Shown in pieces: positions 8,510 to 17,461 of a stretch of 64,000 bases of DNA. The stretch is taken from assembly GCF_003318255.1 (NCBI RefSeq), contig NZ_QOCF01000014.1, positions 62,001 through 126,000 of the forward strand, in the 5' to 3' direction. The translations under genes and the position numbers were made by a program. Each line of letters opens with the position of its first letter. Position 1 is the stretch's first letter. The notes below the pieces were generated by a model that was not told the origin of the DNA, made no database searches, and saw only the letters and a list, made by a program, of their open reading frames with translations. The DNA comes from Ruegeria sp. A3M17. GTDB taxonomy: Bacteria > Pseudomonadota > Alphaproteobacteria > Rhodobacterales > Rhodobacteraceae.

Positions 8510-9675
8510 GAGAGTCTGTCCTTAAAGTCGTCATAGCCGAACTGTTTGATGATCTTCAGTTCGTCCGTATCACTGTTCCACAGCGCGATGGTTGGCAGCG
8601 GTACGCCGTTGAACGTATTGGTCTTGACCATCGAATAGTGGGCCTGATCGAGGAAGGCAAAGCGTTGGCCGATTTCCAGTGACTGATCCCAAGTGTAAAC
8701 CCCGATCACGTCACCGGCCAGACAGGAGGGGCCGCCCAGACGGTAGGTGTGGCCTGCTTCGGCCTCATCCATCAGGGCGGGGCGATAGGGCGCTTCGATC
8801 ACGTCAGGCATGTGGCAGGTTGCCGAGATATCGGTGATTGCAAGGTTCATGCCATTGGTTGGCAGGTCGAGGATTTCGCCGACCAAGATACCTGCGTCCA
8901 GCGCGACCGCCTCACCGGGTTCGAGATAGACTTCGATGCCGTATGTCTCGCGGATGTCCCTGATGAACCCCACCAGCCCGTCGCGATCATAGTCGTCGCG
9001 CGTGATATGATGGCCGCCTCCAAAGTTCAGCCATTTAAGTTGGCCGAGGAAGGGCTTGAGTCTTGGCAGGATGGCTTCCCAAGTGCGCCGCAATGGCGCG
9101 AACCCTTGTTCGCAGAGCGTGTGCATGTGCAGGCCATCAACCCCGGTCAGGTCGTCGGTCGTCAACTGACTGATTGGGGTGCCAAGGCGAGAGCAGGGCG
9201 CACAGGGGTCATATTTTGGGATCTCGCCTTCGGAATGTTCCGGGTTGATGCGCAGACCGACCTGAACGCCAGCGTTCTGAGCTTTGGCAAGAAACCGGTC
9301 TTTTTGCGCTGGTGAGTTGAATATGATGTGATCGGACAACGACAGAATTTCATCGACGTCCGCGTCCTTGTACCCGGCGCAGAAGGTCGCGACCTCGCCA
9401 CCATATTCTTCGCGACCCAGCCGTGCTTCGAAAATGCCGGACGCGCATGTGCCGCCAAGATGTTGGCGAACAAGCGGGGCGAGCGAGAACATCGAGAATG
9501 CCTTGAGCGCGCTCAGCACATGGGCGCCGGATCGGGTTCCAATATCGCCGAGAATGGTCAGGTTCCGCTCGACGGCCTTTTCATCAACCACGAAGCAGGG
9601 GCTTGGCACGCGGCTCAGGTCAAAGCTGCGAAAGGCTCCGGCGTCTCCGGCCTGTGTGGTCATCATGTCGGACAT
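8506..9675 (-). CDS. nspC: Carboxynorspermidine/carboxyspermidine decarboxylase
   Basis: A 389-residue fold-type III PLP decarboxylase (alanine-racemase barrel). The PLP lysine lies in SALKAFSMF near residue 58, and LNFGGGHH and LEPGEAV are typical of the NspC family. It decarboxylates carboxyspermidine to spermidine. Together with the upstream dehydrogenase it replaces the S-adenosylmethionine-dependent spermidine synthase route. The start at 9675 has GGAGG at a reasonable distance. Confidence 0.92.
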   Translation of the reverse strand: MSDMMTTQAGDAGAFRSFDLSRVPSPCFVVDEKAVERNLTILGDIGTRSGAHVLSALKAFSMFSLAPLVRQHLGGTCASGIFEARLGREEYGGEVATFCAGYKDADVDEILSLSDHIIFNSPAQKDRFLAKAQNAGVQVGLRINPEHSEGEIPKYDPCAPCSRLGTPISQLTTDDLTGVDGLHMHTLCEQGFAPLRRTWEAILPRLKPFLGQLKWLNFGGGHHITRDDYDRDGLVGFIRDIRETYGIEVYLEPGEAVALDAGILVGEILDLPTNGMNLAITDISATCHMPDVIEAPYRPALMDEAEAGHTYRLGGPSCLAGDVIGVYTWDQSLEIGQRFAFLDQAHYSMVKTNTFNGVPLPTIALWNSDTDELKIIKQFGYDDFKDRLS

Positions 9676-9700
9676 GTCCGGCGCCTCCGAATTGTGGAGA

Positions 9701-9750
9701 GGCCGGGGGCTCTGCCCCCGGACCCCCGGAGTATTTTGGAAAAGATGAAG
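9701..9750. repeat. GC-rich dispersed intergenic repeat with hairpin
   Basis: The gap between nspC and the dehydrogenase contains GGGGGCTCTGCCCCC, a hairpin-forming core, followed by GGACCCCCGGAGTATTTTGG and AAAGATGAAG. I recognise this unit from recollection as a common intergenic element in Roseobacter-group genomes. It could act as a processing or attenuation site between the two cistrons; that is inference. Only one copy occurs here. Confidence 0.55.
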
Positions 9751-10974
9751 TTAGAACTCGACCGGACCGTCGAGTTCGTGGACCTGCCACGGCAAGCCGT
9801 GTTCGTTCAGCATGTCCATGAAGTTGTCCGGATCCAGCTGTTCCATGTTCCACACGCCCGGCTCGGACCAGTTGCCTTTCAGCACCTGCGCCGCGCCAAT
9901 CATGGCAGGAACACCAGTGGTGTAGCTGACGGCCTGGCTGCCGACTTCTGCATAGCATTCTTCGTGATCGCAGATGTTGTAGATGTAATAGGTTTTCTCG
10001 CGCGAGCCGTCCTTGGCCTGACCCGTGGCGATGTCGCCGATGCAGGCTTTGCCTTTGGTTTCGGCACCCAGATCGCCGGGATCGGGTAGCAGAGTTTTCA
10101 GGAACTGGATTGGAATGATTTCCTTGCCGTCATGCATCACCGGGTCGATGCGTGTCATGCCGACATTCTCCAACACCTTGGCGTGGGTGATGTAGGCGTC
10201 GCCGAAGGTCATCCAGAAGCGGGCACGCTCAATCTCGGGGAAGTGAGTTGTAAGCGACTCCAATTCCTCGTGATACATCTGGTACATGTTTTTCTGGCCG
10301 ATGGCGGGGAAATCGTATTCGACCTTTGTGGTCATCGCTGGGCTGGAATGCCATGCGCCACTTTCCCAGTGGCGCACTTCGGCCAGCACTTCTCGCAGGT
10401 TGATTTCGGGGTTGAAGTTGGTGGCGAATTCCTGATCGTTCGAACCTCCATTGGCGTCCAGCACGTCGATCTGGCGAATGGTGTCCAGCTTGTGTTTCTT
10501 CAGCCATTTGGCGAACACGCTGGTCACGCCCGGATCAAAGCCCGAGCCGAGGATGGCGGTCAGGCCTGCCTCTTTGAACCGGTCCTGATAGGCCCATTGC
10601 CAGTGGTATTCGAACTTGGCCACATCTTCGGGTTCATAGTTCGCAGTGTCGAGATAATGAATGCCCGCCTCAAGACACGCATCCATCAGCACCAGATCCT
10701 GATAGGGCAGGGCGAGGTTGACCAGCAGTTCGGCCCCGGTTTCCTTGATCAGCTTGACGGTATCTTCGACCTTGTAGGCGTCCAGCTCCGCCGTGGCGAT
10801 ATCAACGCCCATACGCTCTTTCACTGCTTTGGCGATGGCGTCGCATTTCGATTTTGTCCGGCTGACCAGAGTGATTTCGGTGAAGATATCTGAATTCATC
10901 GCCATCTTGTGCACGGCGGCGTGCGATACGCCGCCCGCGCCGACAACCAGTGTTTTGCCACTCAAAGTTCCCAT
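9751..10974 (-). CDS. Carboxynorspermidine/carboxyspermidine dehydrogenase (saccharopine dehydrogenase-like)
   Basis: About 407 residues. The N-terminal Rossmann motif VVGAGGVSHA is followed by a saccharopine-dehydrogenase-type C-terminal domain (LGSGFDPGVTSVFA, DANGGSNDQEFATNFN). It makes carboxyspermidine from putrescine and aspartate semialdehyde with NADPH. I start at 10974 because GGAG lies 9 nt upstream; an ATG 9 nt earlier (10983) directly abuts that site. It lies between speA and nspC, which fixes the role. Confidence 0.9.
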   Translation of the reverse strand: MGTLSGKTLVVGAGGVSHAAVHKMAMNSDIFTEITLVSRTKSKCDAIAKAVKERMGVDIATAELDAYKVEDTVKLIKETGAELLVNLALPYQDLVLMDACLEAGIHYLDTANYEPEDVAKFEYHWQWAYQDRFKEAGLTAILGSGFDPGVTSVFAKWLKKHKLDTIRQIDVLDANGGSNDQEFATNFNPEINLREVLAEVRHWESGAWHSSPAMTTKVEYDFPAIGQKNMYQMYHEELESLTTHFPEIERARFWMTFGDAYITHAKVLENVGMTRIDPVMHDGKEIIPIQFLKTLLPDPGDLGAETKGKACIGDIATGQAKDGSREKTYYIYNICDHEECYAEVGSQAVSYTTGVPAMIGAAQVLKGNWSEPGVWNMEQLDPDNFMDMLNEHGLPWQVHELDGPVEF

Positions 10975-10996
10975 GGGGGTCATCTCCTCTCTGGAG

Positions 10997-12886
10997 TTAT
11001 TCGTAATAGGTGTAGCCGTTGATGGAGTCGCGATAGGCGCTCATCAGGGTTTTGCGGTCCTTGGCCATCAGAGTACCGGTCGAGATCGCCTCGTCCACCA
11101 TTTTGCGGAACGCGGCGACACAATCGTTGGGGTCGAACTCGACATAAGACAGAACCTGGCTGATCGTGTCGCCCTCTTGCTCGTGCAGCAGGTCAAAGCC
11201 GCCGTCCGCGCGCAGGTCGATGGTAACAACGTTGGTGTCGCCGAACAGGTTGTGCAGATCGCCCAGCGTTTCCTGATAGGCACCGACGAAGAAGACGCCC
11301 ATGAGGTACTCCTGATCCTCGGGCAGGGAATGCACCGGCAGGCTGGGCGAGACGCCGTCGGCCAGGATGAACCGATCAATCTTCCCGTCGCTGTCGCAGG
11401 TGATGTCGGACAGCACCGCGCGACGATCTGGCGTCTGGTTCAGGCCCTGCAACGGCACGATAGGGTGCAGTTGGTCAATGGCCCAGACATCCGGTAGCGA
11501 CTGGAACAACGAGAAGTTGCAGTGATAAATATCGGCTACTTTCTCAAGCTGATCATCCACATCCGTGTCCAGATCGTCACTTGCGGCCAGCGCCTTGAGG
11601 CGGGCCATCAGCGACAGATAGATCCGTTCGGCCCGAGCCATCTGGCGCAGATCCACATAGCCGCGACGGAACAGCGCGCGCAGTTCGTTGCGGTAGAAAT
11701 TCGCGTCGTTCCAGCACTCCTGCAGGCGGTCGCTGCTGAGATAGCCGTTGATTGCCGCCAGATCTGAGACCAGATGGTGATCATCAGCCTCAACCTCGGG
11801 GCCGTTGGGCGCATCGTAAAGCGTGCTTTCCAGCACGTTAAACACCAGCATCGACGATGTCGCCACCACGGCGCGGCCGCTTTCGGTAACCAGCGTGGGA
11901 TGGTTCACTTCTGCCTCATCCATCGCATAGGCGACGGTTTCCACGACATTGGCGCAGTATTCCTCGACCGTGTAGTTGATCGAGTTCTCGGCGGCCTTCT
12001 TCTCACCCGTATAGTCTACGCCCATGCCGCCGCCGAGGTCCAGATGGGTGAGCGGCACGCCTTCGCGTGTCAGTTCAGTGTAATAGCGGCAGGCCTCGCC
12101 CACCGCGCGGCGTACATCGTTGACGTCCTGCACCTGCGAGCCAAGGTGTGAGTGCTGAAGTTTCAGGCAATGCAGCAGTCCCGCCGCTTTCAGCTTGTCC
12201 ACCGTGGCGACCAGCTGATCGGTGTTCATGCCAAAGGCCGATCGATCACCCGAGCTTTCTTCCCATTTGCCACTGATCTGGTTGGTCAGTTTTACCCGCA
12301 CGCCGATCAGGGGTTCGATGCCCAGTTCGTTATAGACCTGGATGACTGTGTCAGCCTCTTTCGGGCTTTCCAGAACAATGACCGTGTTGAAGCCAATCTT
12401 GCGGCTGAGGATGGCCAGCTGAATGAACTCGGCATCCTTCACGCCGTTGCAGACAATCAGCGCCTCGCTGGCCAGACGATGCGCCAAGGCCACCACCAAT
12501 TCAGGCTTTGACCCGGCCTCAAGCCCATAGTTGTATTTCTTGCCGAACTCGACAATCCGGTCGACCACCTGCGCTTGCTGGTTCACCTTGATTGGGAAGA
12601 CACCGCGATAGCTGCCCTTGTAGCCGGTGCGTGCAATCGCATCGCGAAAGCTCTCGTTAATGTGGACAATCTCATGTTCCAAATAAGAACTGACGCGCAG
12701 GATCATCGGGGCCTTGATGCCGCGTTCGTCCAGATCGCTGAGAATGCCGGGAAGGCTGATCGCCTCGGCCTCGGGTGCCATGGGATTGCGCAGACCGATT
12801 TCACCCTGCTCTGTCACCTCGATGAGGCCTTTGCCCCATTTCTCAACCCCGTAGATGGAATGTGGTGCGTCGGGCGTCTGTTTCAA
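10997..12886 (-). CDS. speA: Biosynthetic arginine decarboxylase
   Basis: A 629-residue fold-type III PLP enzyme with the PLP lysine in VFPIKVNQQ, the LDLGGGMGVDY phosphate-binding loop and an SpeA-type C-terminal domain. It makes agmatine from arginine. It is the first gene of the polyamine operon, 22 bp upstream of the dehydrogenase. The 98-bp gap before it (12887-12984) is the only room for its promoter; no clear operator is seen there. Confidence 0.94.
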   Translation of the reverse strand: MKQTPDAPHSIYGVEKWGKGLIEVTEQGEIGLRNPMAPEAEAISLPGILSDLDERGIKAPMILRVSSYLEHEIVHINESFRDAIARTGYKGSYRGVFPIKVNQQAQVVDRIVEFGKKYNYGLEAGSKPELVVALAHRLASEALIVCNGVKDAEFIQLAILSRKIGFNTVIVLESPKEADTVIQVYNELGIEPLIGVRVKLTNQISGKWEESSGDRSAFGMNTDQLVATVDKLKAAGLLHCLKLQHSHLGSQVQDVNDVRRAVGEACRYYTELTREGVPLTHLDLGGGMGVDYTGEKKAAENSINYTVEEYCANVVETVAYAMDEAEVNHPTLVTESGRAVVATSSMLVFNVLESTLYDAPNGPEVEADDHHLVSDLAAINGYLSSDRLQECWNDANFYRNELRALFRRGYVDLRQMARAERIYLSLMARLKALAASDDLDTDVDDQLEKVADIYHCNFSLFQSLPDVWAIDQLHPIVPLQGLNQTPDRRAVLSDITCDSDGKIDRFILADGVSPSLPVHSLPEDQEYLMGVFFVGAYQETLGDLHNLFGDTNVVTIDLRADGGFDLLHEQEGDTISQVLSYVEFDPNDCVAAFRKMVDEAISTGTLMAKDRKTLMSAYRDSINGYTYYE

Positions 12887-12984
12887 TCAAGTCAGTCCTT
12901 GCAGTAGGTGCCAGTTTCGCGCCCGCCAATACGGCAGCTATATGATTCTTCCAAGTGTAATCTATAGAACGGGATTTGCCGAAT

Positions 12985-14070
12985 TTATGCAGTAGCGCGA
13001 ATTGGGATCAGGTGGTTGTCCCATTGGCAATCCAACCGGGCGGATATCCGGGTCTTGCTTGTTGTCACATTCCCGATGACACCGGTTCCGGTTGTGAACA
13101 CAAATCCGTTTGGTGCGGTGCCCAGGCCGCAGACGTCCTCGTATGGGAAAATGCCATCAAGCTGCCCGTCTGCGACACGAAACCGGTGCAGGGCATTGCC
13201 GCGCGGACAGGTGATGGCGACCGTTTCGCCGTCACCTGAAAAGGCGATGCTGCCGGCGTAGCCTTGCAGCGTGCTTTGGTACGCGTCGGGGGCGCTAAGC
13301 AGCCGAGGGTTTTCGCCACGGCGATGCAGACCCAGCAGGGGTGGGTGTTGCGATGTGTCGCCCTGCCATTGCATCGCGAACCCGACCAGACTGTCGGATC
13401 GCACGGCCAGATGGCGGATCGAGTTCTTGTGCAAGGCTTGTGGCAGCTCTACCTGCTCCAGAACTCTCCCGTTTTGGTCCAGATAGGACAGGCGCGGTTG
13501 CATCACCGGCAGGTTGAGCTTGGTTCTTCCGGTTTCAGGGTGGGTCTCGATCCCGCCATTTGCGACAACCAATGTCCGGCCATCCGGCATGAGGCGCATG
13601 TCATGTGGTCCGACACCGCCCGAGGCGAACTCGCCTAGCCGGGCGTAGCTGTCGGTGTCCCAGACGCCGATTACGCCCTCACCGGTCTCATAGTTGTTTT
13701 CGGTGGTGAACAGCCGTGTACCATCGGTTGAGAACACGCCGTGGCCATAGAAATGGCGGTCTTTGGGGGCCTCCAACAAAGCGGTCTGGGTGCCCGTCGC
13801 GCAGTCGATGATGATTGCAAATGTTCCCGGGCGGCGTGCAAAGGCCACCGCCTGCGCATGGTGGGGATGGGCTGCCGCCGCGTGCCCGCGTGCGGGCAAT
13901 GGCAGGGAAAACAGGATGTCGCCGCCAGCGTCGATCCCGGCCAGCCGATAAGTCCCATCCGGGAACAGCGCCGCGGCCAGGTAATCCGGCGCACCGACAG
14001 CAGACCATCCACGCATGGGGGCAAGGCTGGCGGCAGCCAGCCCGGCAAGGAAGCGTCGACGGTTGGTCAT
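12985..14070 (-). CDS. DUF1513 family protein, Tat-exported beta-propeller-like
   Basis: A 361-residue protein starting MTNRRRFLAGLAAASL, a twin-arginine-type signal (RRRFLAG), so probably folded before export to the periplasm. The rest contains repeated beta-strand units (VFSTDGTRLFTTEN, MLMPDGRTLVVANGG-like), consistent with a seven-bladed propeller. DUF1513 proteins co-occur with imelysins and di-haem peroxidase-like proteins in iron-uptake loci; its own activity is unknown. It is the last gene of the iron operon, 3 bp after the upstream imelysin. Confidence 0.85.
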   Translation of the reverse strand: MTNRRRFLAGLAAASLAPMRGWSAVGAPDYLAAALFPDGTYRLAGIDAGGDILFSLPLPARGHAAAAHPHHAQAVAFARRPGTFAIIIDCATGTQTALLEAPKDRHFYGHGVFSTDGTRLFTTENNYETGEGVIGVWDTDSYARLGEFASGGVGPHDMRLMPDGRTLVVANGGIETHPETGRTKLNLPVMQPRLSYLDQNGRVLEQVELPQALHKNSIRHLAVRSDSLVGFAMQWQGDTSQHPPLLGLHRRGENPRLLSAPDAYQSTLQGYAGSIAFSGDGETVAITCPRGNALHRFRVADGQLDGIFPYEDVCGLGTAPNGFVFTTGTGVIGNVTTSKTRISARLDCQWDNHLIPIRATA

Positions 14071-14073
14071 GGT

Positions 14074-15084
14074 TCAGTCCCCGTCCAGCGAGTTGAAACC
14101 GGCATTGATGCCCAACGTCGGGCCAAGCTCGGTCGAGGCAATGGCGCGGACATCGTTGATGGATTGTCTTAGCGCCTCAATGCGGAAGCGTCCCTGCGGG
14201 GTTGCCACCCCGGCAAATGCCGGATCGTTCAGCGACTGCGCCCGGTCGATGGCTGCAGCGAATGCGCCGTCTAGATCTGCTGCGATGTCCGGATGATCTG
14301 CCGACAGGCGCGCGGCAAGGTCACGCAAGGCGGTCAGAGACAGCAGCACATGGCGCAGTGAACGATCCGAGCGCCGCGCTTCGGCGCGTTTTGGGCGCGG
14401 GCGGTCGAACGTGCCCATCGGGCGGCCAAGGCGGGTTTCGGCCGTGAATTCCAGACCGGTAATCAGGGCCTTGTAAAGCTCTTGCATGGCTTCGTCTTCA
14501 GACCGGTATGGGCTGTTTTCGCCCGGGTTTGCCAATGCGGGCGCGTAGCCCGCCCAATCCGCGTCAATTGCCATCGCGTTGCGGTTGATATCGGTAGTGA
14601 TGGCCTGCATCAGCGCGCAGCGATATTCGGCGCTGCCTTGGTCGGTAAACCGTGGATCGTAGAGCATCAGTTCCAGCGCAAAAAATCCGCGTCCGGCCAC
14701 GGACGTTTCCGCGAACGTCTCGGGGGACAGGATGGCTGTGTCCTCGGCAGCGATCAGGCCGGACAGGGCTTTGGGCGTAAAGCCCTTGGTGTCGGGCCAA
14801 AACGCCAATGCAAACGCGCGGTCTTCTGCCTCAGATGGGCCAAAGCGCAGATGGCTGACTGAGATCCAGTCGTCGAACGCCGCGTGGTATGCAGTGCGCA
14901 GCTTGGCCGAGGTCGGGTTGCAATCCGCCTGCGCCGCATCCGCCAATGCGTCCGTGGCCTTTATCAGTCTGGCGTAGCCGGGTAGGATGTGCGCCTCGAT
15001 GGCGTCGGACAGGATCGGGCCGCGCTCTTGCGCATAGGCGCCCAGCGGCAATGTCAGGGAAAGGGCAAGTACGAAGGCGCGCAT
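14074..15084 (-). CDS. Imelysin-family (peptidase M75) periplasmic protein, second copy
   Basis: About 336 residues with a signal peptide (MRAFVLALSLTLPLGAYA). Its all-helical imelysin fold is recognisable, but the family GxHxxE motif reads GFFALE, so the histidine is replaced by phenylalanine, unlike the intact motif in the other imelysin at 17462-18730. ATG at 15084 lies 2 bp after the upstream stop; a TTG at 15090 is also possible. It is inside the iron operon and probably binds iron or a partner protein. Confidence 0.86.
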   Translation of the reverse strand: MRAFVLALSLTLPLGAYAQERGPILSDAIEAHILPGYARLIKATDALADAAQADCNPTSAKLRTAYHAAFDDWISVSHLRFGPSEAEDRAFALAFWPDTKGFTPKALSGLIAAEDTAILSPETFAETSVAGRGFFALELMLYDPRFTDQGSAEYRCALMQAITTDINRNAMAIDADWAGYAPALANPGENSPYRSEDEAMQELYKALITGLEFTAETRLGRPMGTFDRPRPKRAEARRSDRSLRHVLLSLTALRDLAARLSADHPDIAADLDGAFAAAIDRAQSLNDPAFAGVATPQGRFRIEALRQSINDVRAIASTELGPTLGINAGFNSLDGD

Positions 15085-15086
15085 AG

Positions 15087-16634
15087 TCAAAGGCTTTCTA
15101 GAAAACGGATAAGGGCATCGCGGTCGGGTTTTGGCATCCCGACGACAGTGTCACGCGCTACCTGCGCCTCACCGCCGTGCCACAGGATCGCCTCAAGTAA
15201 CGACTGCGCGCGCCCGTCATGCAGAAACTGCGTATGTCCTGACACCTGCTGGGTCTTGCCGATCCCCCAAAGCGGTGGCGTACGCCATTCCTGCCCCGTT
15301 GCACGCGCCTCGGGTCGGTTGTCAGCCAGCCCTTCGCCCATGTCGTGCAGCAGCAGGTCCGTGTAAGGCCAGATCAGCTGAAAACTATGCTCAGGGCGAT
15401 CTTCCATGCGATGCGTCACGAAAGAGGGTGTGTGGCACGATGCACAGCCAGTGTCGTGGAACACCTGCTTGCCGCGCAACACGTCAGCGTCGTCCATATC
15501 CCGCCGGGCCGGAACACCCAGATTTCGGCTGTAGAAGGCGACCAGATCCATGCCGACCCGATCAATTTCGAAGGTCCGGTCGTCGCCATCACCGTGCGGT
15601 GCGTTCACGCAATCGACCTGCGAAGTGGTGCAGTCACCATGCGGAGCCGGGTAGAGCGGGCTGGAAATGCCGATATCCCCGGCAAAGGCCGCCGCGGATT
15701 GCTCCATGATCGTGGGCATACCTGCCTTGTGGCCAAACCGACCCATCATCGGCGCGCCGTATTCAATCGCCCATACGATGTTGGGGCGGCCGGAGATTCC
15801 ATCGCCGTTCTCGTCTTCGGGGTCCGCGTTCGCCAACAAGTCCTCGACCGGGATCGCTTCGAGCAGACCCAGGCCGATCATCTGCGGGGCCACGCGTGGG
15901 CTTATCATGGCGTCGGGATGCAGCGGGCCATAACCCAGATCCGCAGCCTCGTAGGTCGGGCGCCGCAAGGTGATGGTTTCCCCTTCAGCCAACGTGACGG
16001 GAACGTCCTCGTAAGTGATATCCAGCCTGTATTCCGCCGGGTGGCCGGGCAGGGCCAGATCCTGCATCTGCCCGCCGTAATTCGGCTCGGGCAGGGTGGC
16101 GATGTAGTCTTCGATCTCGGCGTACCCGTCTTCAGATGTGCCAGGGATGGACACGCGCAGGAACATCGAAATCGCGTTGTCATCTGGCCCGTTGGGCGTA
16201 TGCCCGCGCCCGTCTTTGATGTGACAGCGTTGGCAGGATCGTGCGTTATGAAGTGGCCCCAACCCATCCGAGGCCAGTGTAGATGACGGAGAAGACACCC
16301 AGATTTTCTTGAACAGCCCGTTGCCGACTTTGAAGTCCAGCTCCTGCTCGAAACTCAGGTTGCCTGAGGGCTGCGAAAACGCATCTGCGTCGGTGCGCGC
16401 CCGGACTGTTGCAGCACCACCGGGCAACTCTTCAAAGCGCTGCGGTGTGCTGAAATCGTCAGGTGCGGCGGTTACCCGCGCAATCCTCGCTTGTTCGTCT
16501 TCGGTTCTGGGAAGGTAGTTCAGGTGAAGATCCCGCAGCTCTGCCGACAGGGATTGGGTGGCTGCAAGGGCGGCCACCGTCACCAGCGACAGCTTATGCG
16601 CCTTCGTCCATTTTCGATGCGTTGAGTTGCGCAT
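15087..16634 (-). CDS. Di-haem oxidoreductase-like protein (DUF1111, 'thiol oxidoreductase')
   Basis: About 515 residues. An N-terminal signal ([18 protein letters not shown]) is followed by two c-type haem sites: CQRCH (C134, C137, H138) and CASCH near residue 405. This is the DUF1111/di-haem peroxidase-like family found with imelysins in periplasmic iron handling. I start at 16634, which overlaps bacterioferritin by 41 bp; the frame is open further, but that part is antisense-free bacterioferritin coding sequence in another frame. A redox change of iron in the periplasm is the likely role (inference). Confidence 0.85.
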   Translation of the reverse strand: MRNSTHRKWTKAHKLSLVTVAALAATQSLSAELRDLHLNYLPRTEDEQARIARVTAAPDDFSTPQRFEELPGGAATVRARTDADAFSQPSGNLSFEQELDFKVGNGLFKKIWVSSPSSTLASDGLGPLHNARSCQRCHIKDGRGHTPNGPDDNAISMFLRVSIPGTSEDGYAEIEDYIATLPEPNYGGQMQDLALPGHPAEYRLDITYEDVPVTLAEGETITLRRPTYEAADLGYGPLHPDAMISPRVAPQMIGLGLLEAIPVEDLLANADPEDENGDGISGRPNIVWAIEYGAPMMGRFGHKAGMPTIMEQSAAAFAGDIGISSPLYPAPHGDCTTSQVDCVNAPHGDGDDRTFEIDRVGMDLVAFYSRNLGVPARRDMDDADVLRGKQVFHDTGCASCHTPSFVTHRMEDRPEHSFQLIWPYTDLLLHDMGEGLADNRPEARATGQEWRTPPLWGIGKTQQVSGHTQFLHDGRAQSLLEAILWHGGEAQVARDTVVGMPKPDRDALIRFLESL

Positions 16635-17085
16635 AATTGGCTTCGCCAATCCTTTCGTACAGGTCCAGCTGCGTTTCGAGGAAATCGATATGCCCTTCCT
16701 CATCCGGCAGCAATCCTTCAAACAGAGACATAGTGACGTAGTCCCCAGCGCTCTGGCTGTATTCGCGCGCTTCCTTGTACAAGGCCCGGGCGTCGATCTC
16801 TGCCGCCAGATCGCATTCCAGCGTCTCTTTTGGCGTCTGGCCAATGCGCAAAGGGTCAAGCTGTTGCAGGTTCGGGTGACCGCCCAGGAAAATGACTCTC
16901 TCGATCAGCTTGTCCGCGTGCCCCATTTCTTCGATGGATTCTTCGCGGCTTTTCTTGGCCATGTGGCCGAGGCCCCAATCCTCTTGCAGGCGGTAATGCA
17001 GCCAATACTGGCTGACTGCCGTCAGCTCATGCCGCAGAGATTTGTTGAGATATTCTATGACCTTGGGGTCGCCCTTCATCTGCAT
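16594..17085 (-). CDS. bfr: Bacterioferritin
   Basis: A 163-residue ferritin-like four-helix protein. It starts [32 protein letters not shown] and has the ferroxidase residues expected for bacterioferritin (E in RHELTA, EExxH in [11 protein letters not shown]). It stores iron as a ferric mineral in a haem-containing 24-mer. Its 5' end overlaps bfd by 59 bp and its 3' end overlaps the DUF1111 gene by 41 bp. A start at the second Met (17079) is possible. Confidence 0.95.
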   Translation of the reverse strand: MQMKGDPKVIEYLNKSLRHELTAVSQYWLHYRLQEDWGLGHMAKKSREESIEEMGHADKLIERVIFLGGHPNLQQLDPLRIGQTPKETLECDLAAEIDARALYKEAREYSQSAGDYVTMSLFEGLLPDEEGHIDFLETQLDLYERIGEANYAQLNASKMDEGA

Positions 17086-17320
17086 TCACCTGTGTTACCT
17101 CGCTGCGAAGTGCGCGAAGCTGCATCGGGACCTCCAACTTATCGCTGGAGCGCATCGAGTCTAGGAAAAGCGGCATGCACCCGCCACAATCTGCTGATTT
17201 TCCAAGGGCATGGTAGATTTTACCAGGGGTAATGACCGCGTAAGGATCAGACGTGCGCATCCAGTCGATAGCTGCGCGGATATCGTGATCCGAGATGTTT
17301 GTGCAGTGGCATACGATCAT
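17027..17320 (-). CDS. bfd: Bacterioferritin-associated ferredoxin
   Basis: A 97-residue protein with the Bfd 2Fe-2S ligand pattern C4-x-C6 ... C45-x2-C48 (VCHCTN ... DCGGC). It delivers electrons to bacterioferritin to release iron. It is longer than classical Bfd (about 64 residues); the extra C-terminal 25-30 residues are encoded where the gene runs into bfr and look low in complexity. The operator-like dyad at 17347-17363 lies 27 bp upstream. Confidence 0.9.
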   Translation of the reverse strand: MIVCHCTNISDHDIRAAIDWMRTSDPYAVITPGKIYHALGKSADCGGCMPLFLDSMRSSDKLEVPMQLRALRSEVTQVNADEGRPQGHRISQQISAA

Positions 17321-17346
17321 AGCAATCAGGGCTCTGAGTTGTATTT

Positions 17347-17363
17347 CTTACTGTATTAGTAAG
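17347..17363. promoter_or_regulatory. Inverted repeat CTTACT-N5-AGTAAG upstream of bfd (probable iron-responsive operator)
   Basis: A perfect 6-5-6 dyad lies directly upstream of bfd. A partly matching 17-mer is upstream of the imelysin gene (18798-18814). The pattern does not match the Irr, RirA or Fur boxes I know, so the regulator is unassigned. Confidence 0.55.
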
Positions 17364-17414
17364 TTAATTTGGAAACGTCCAGAGGCAACAGATCAAAGGT
17401 ACCTCACAAGATTT

Positions 17415-17440
17415 GGAGGCGGCGTGAACCTGCCGCCTCC
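17415..17440 (-). terminator. Strong hairpin between imelysin and bfd
   Basis: GGAGGCGGC and GCCGCCTCC form a 9-bp GC-rich stem with an 8-nt loop, 22 bp after the imelysin stop. The downstream T-tract on the minus strand is poor (AAATCTTGTG), so it may be a partial terminator or mRNA-stabilising stem separating imelysin from bfd. Confidence 0.55.
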
Positions 17441-17461
17441 CTGGGGTGTAGGCCCGTTGCT

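Noticed and set aside
16635..16859. N-terminal extension of the di-haem protein
   Set aside because: It lies in an alternative frame of bacterioferritin; the signal peptide begins near 16600.
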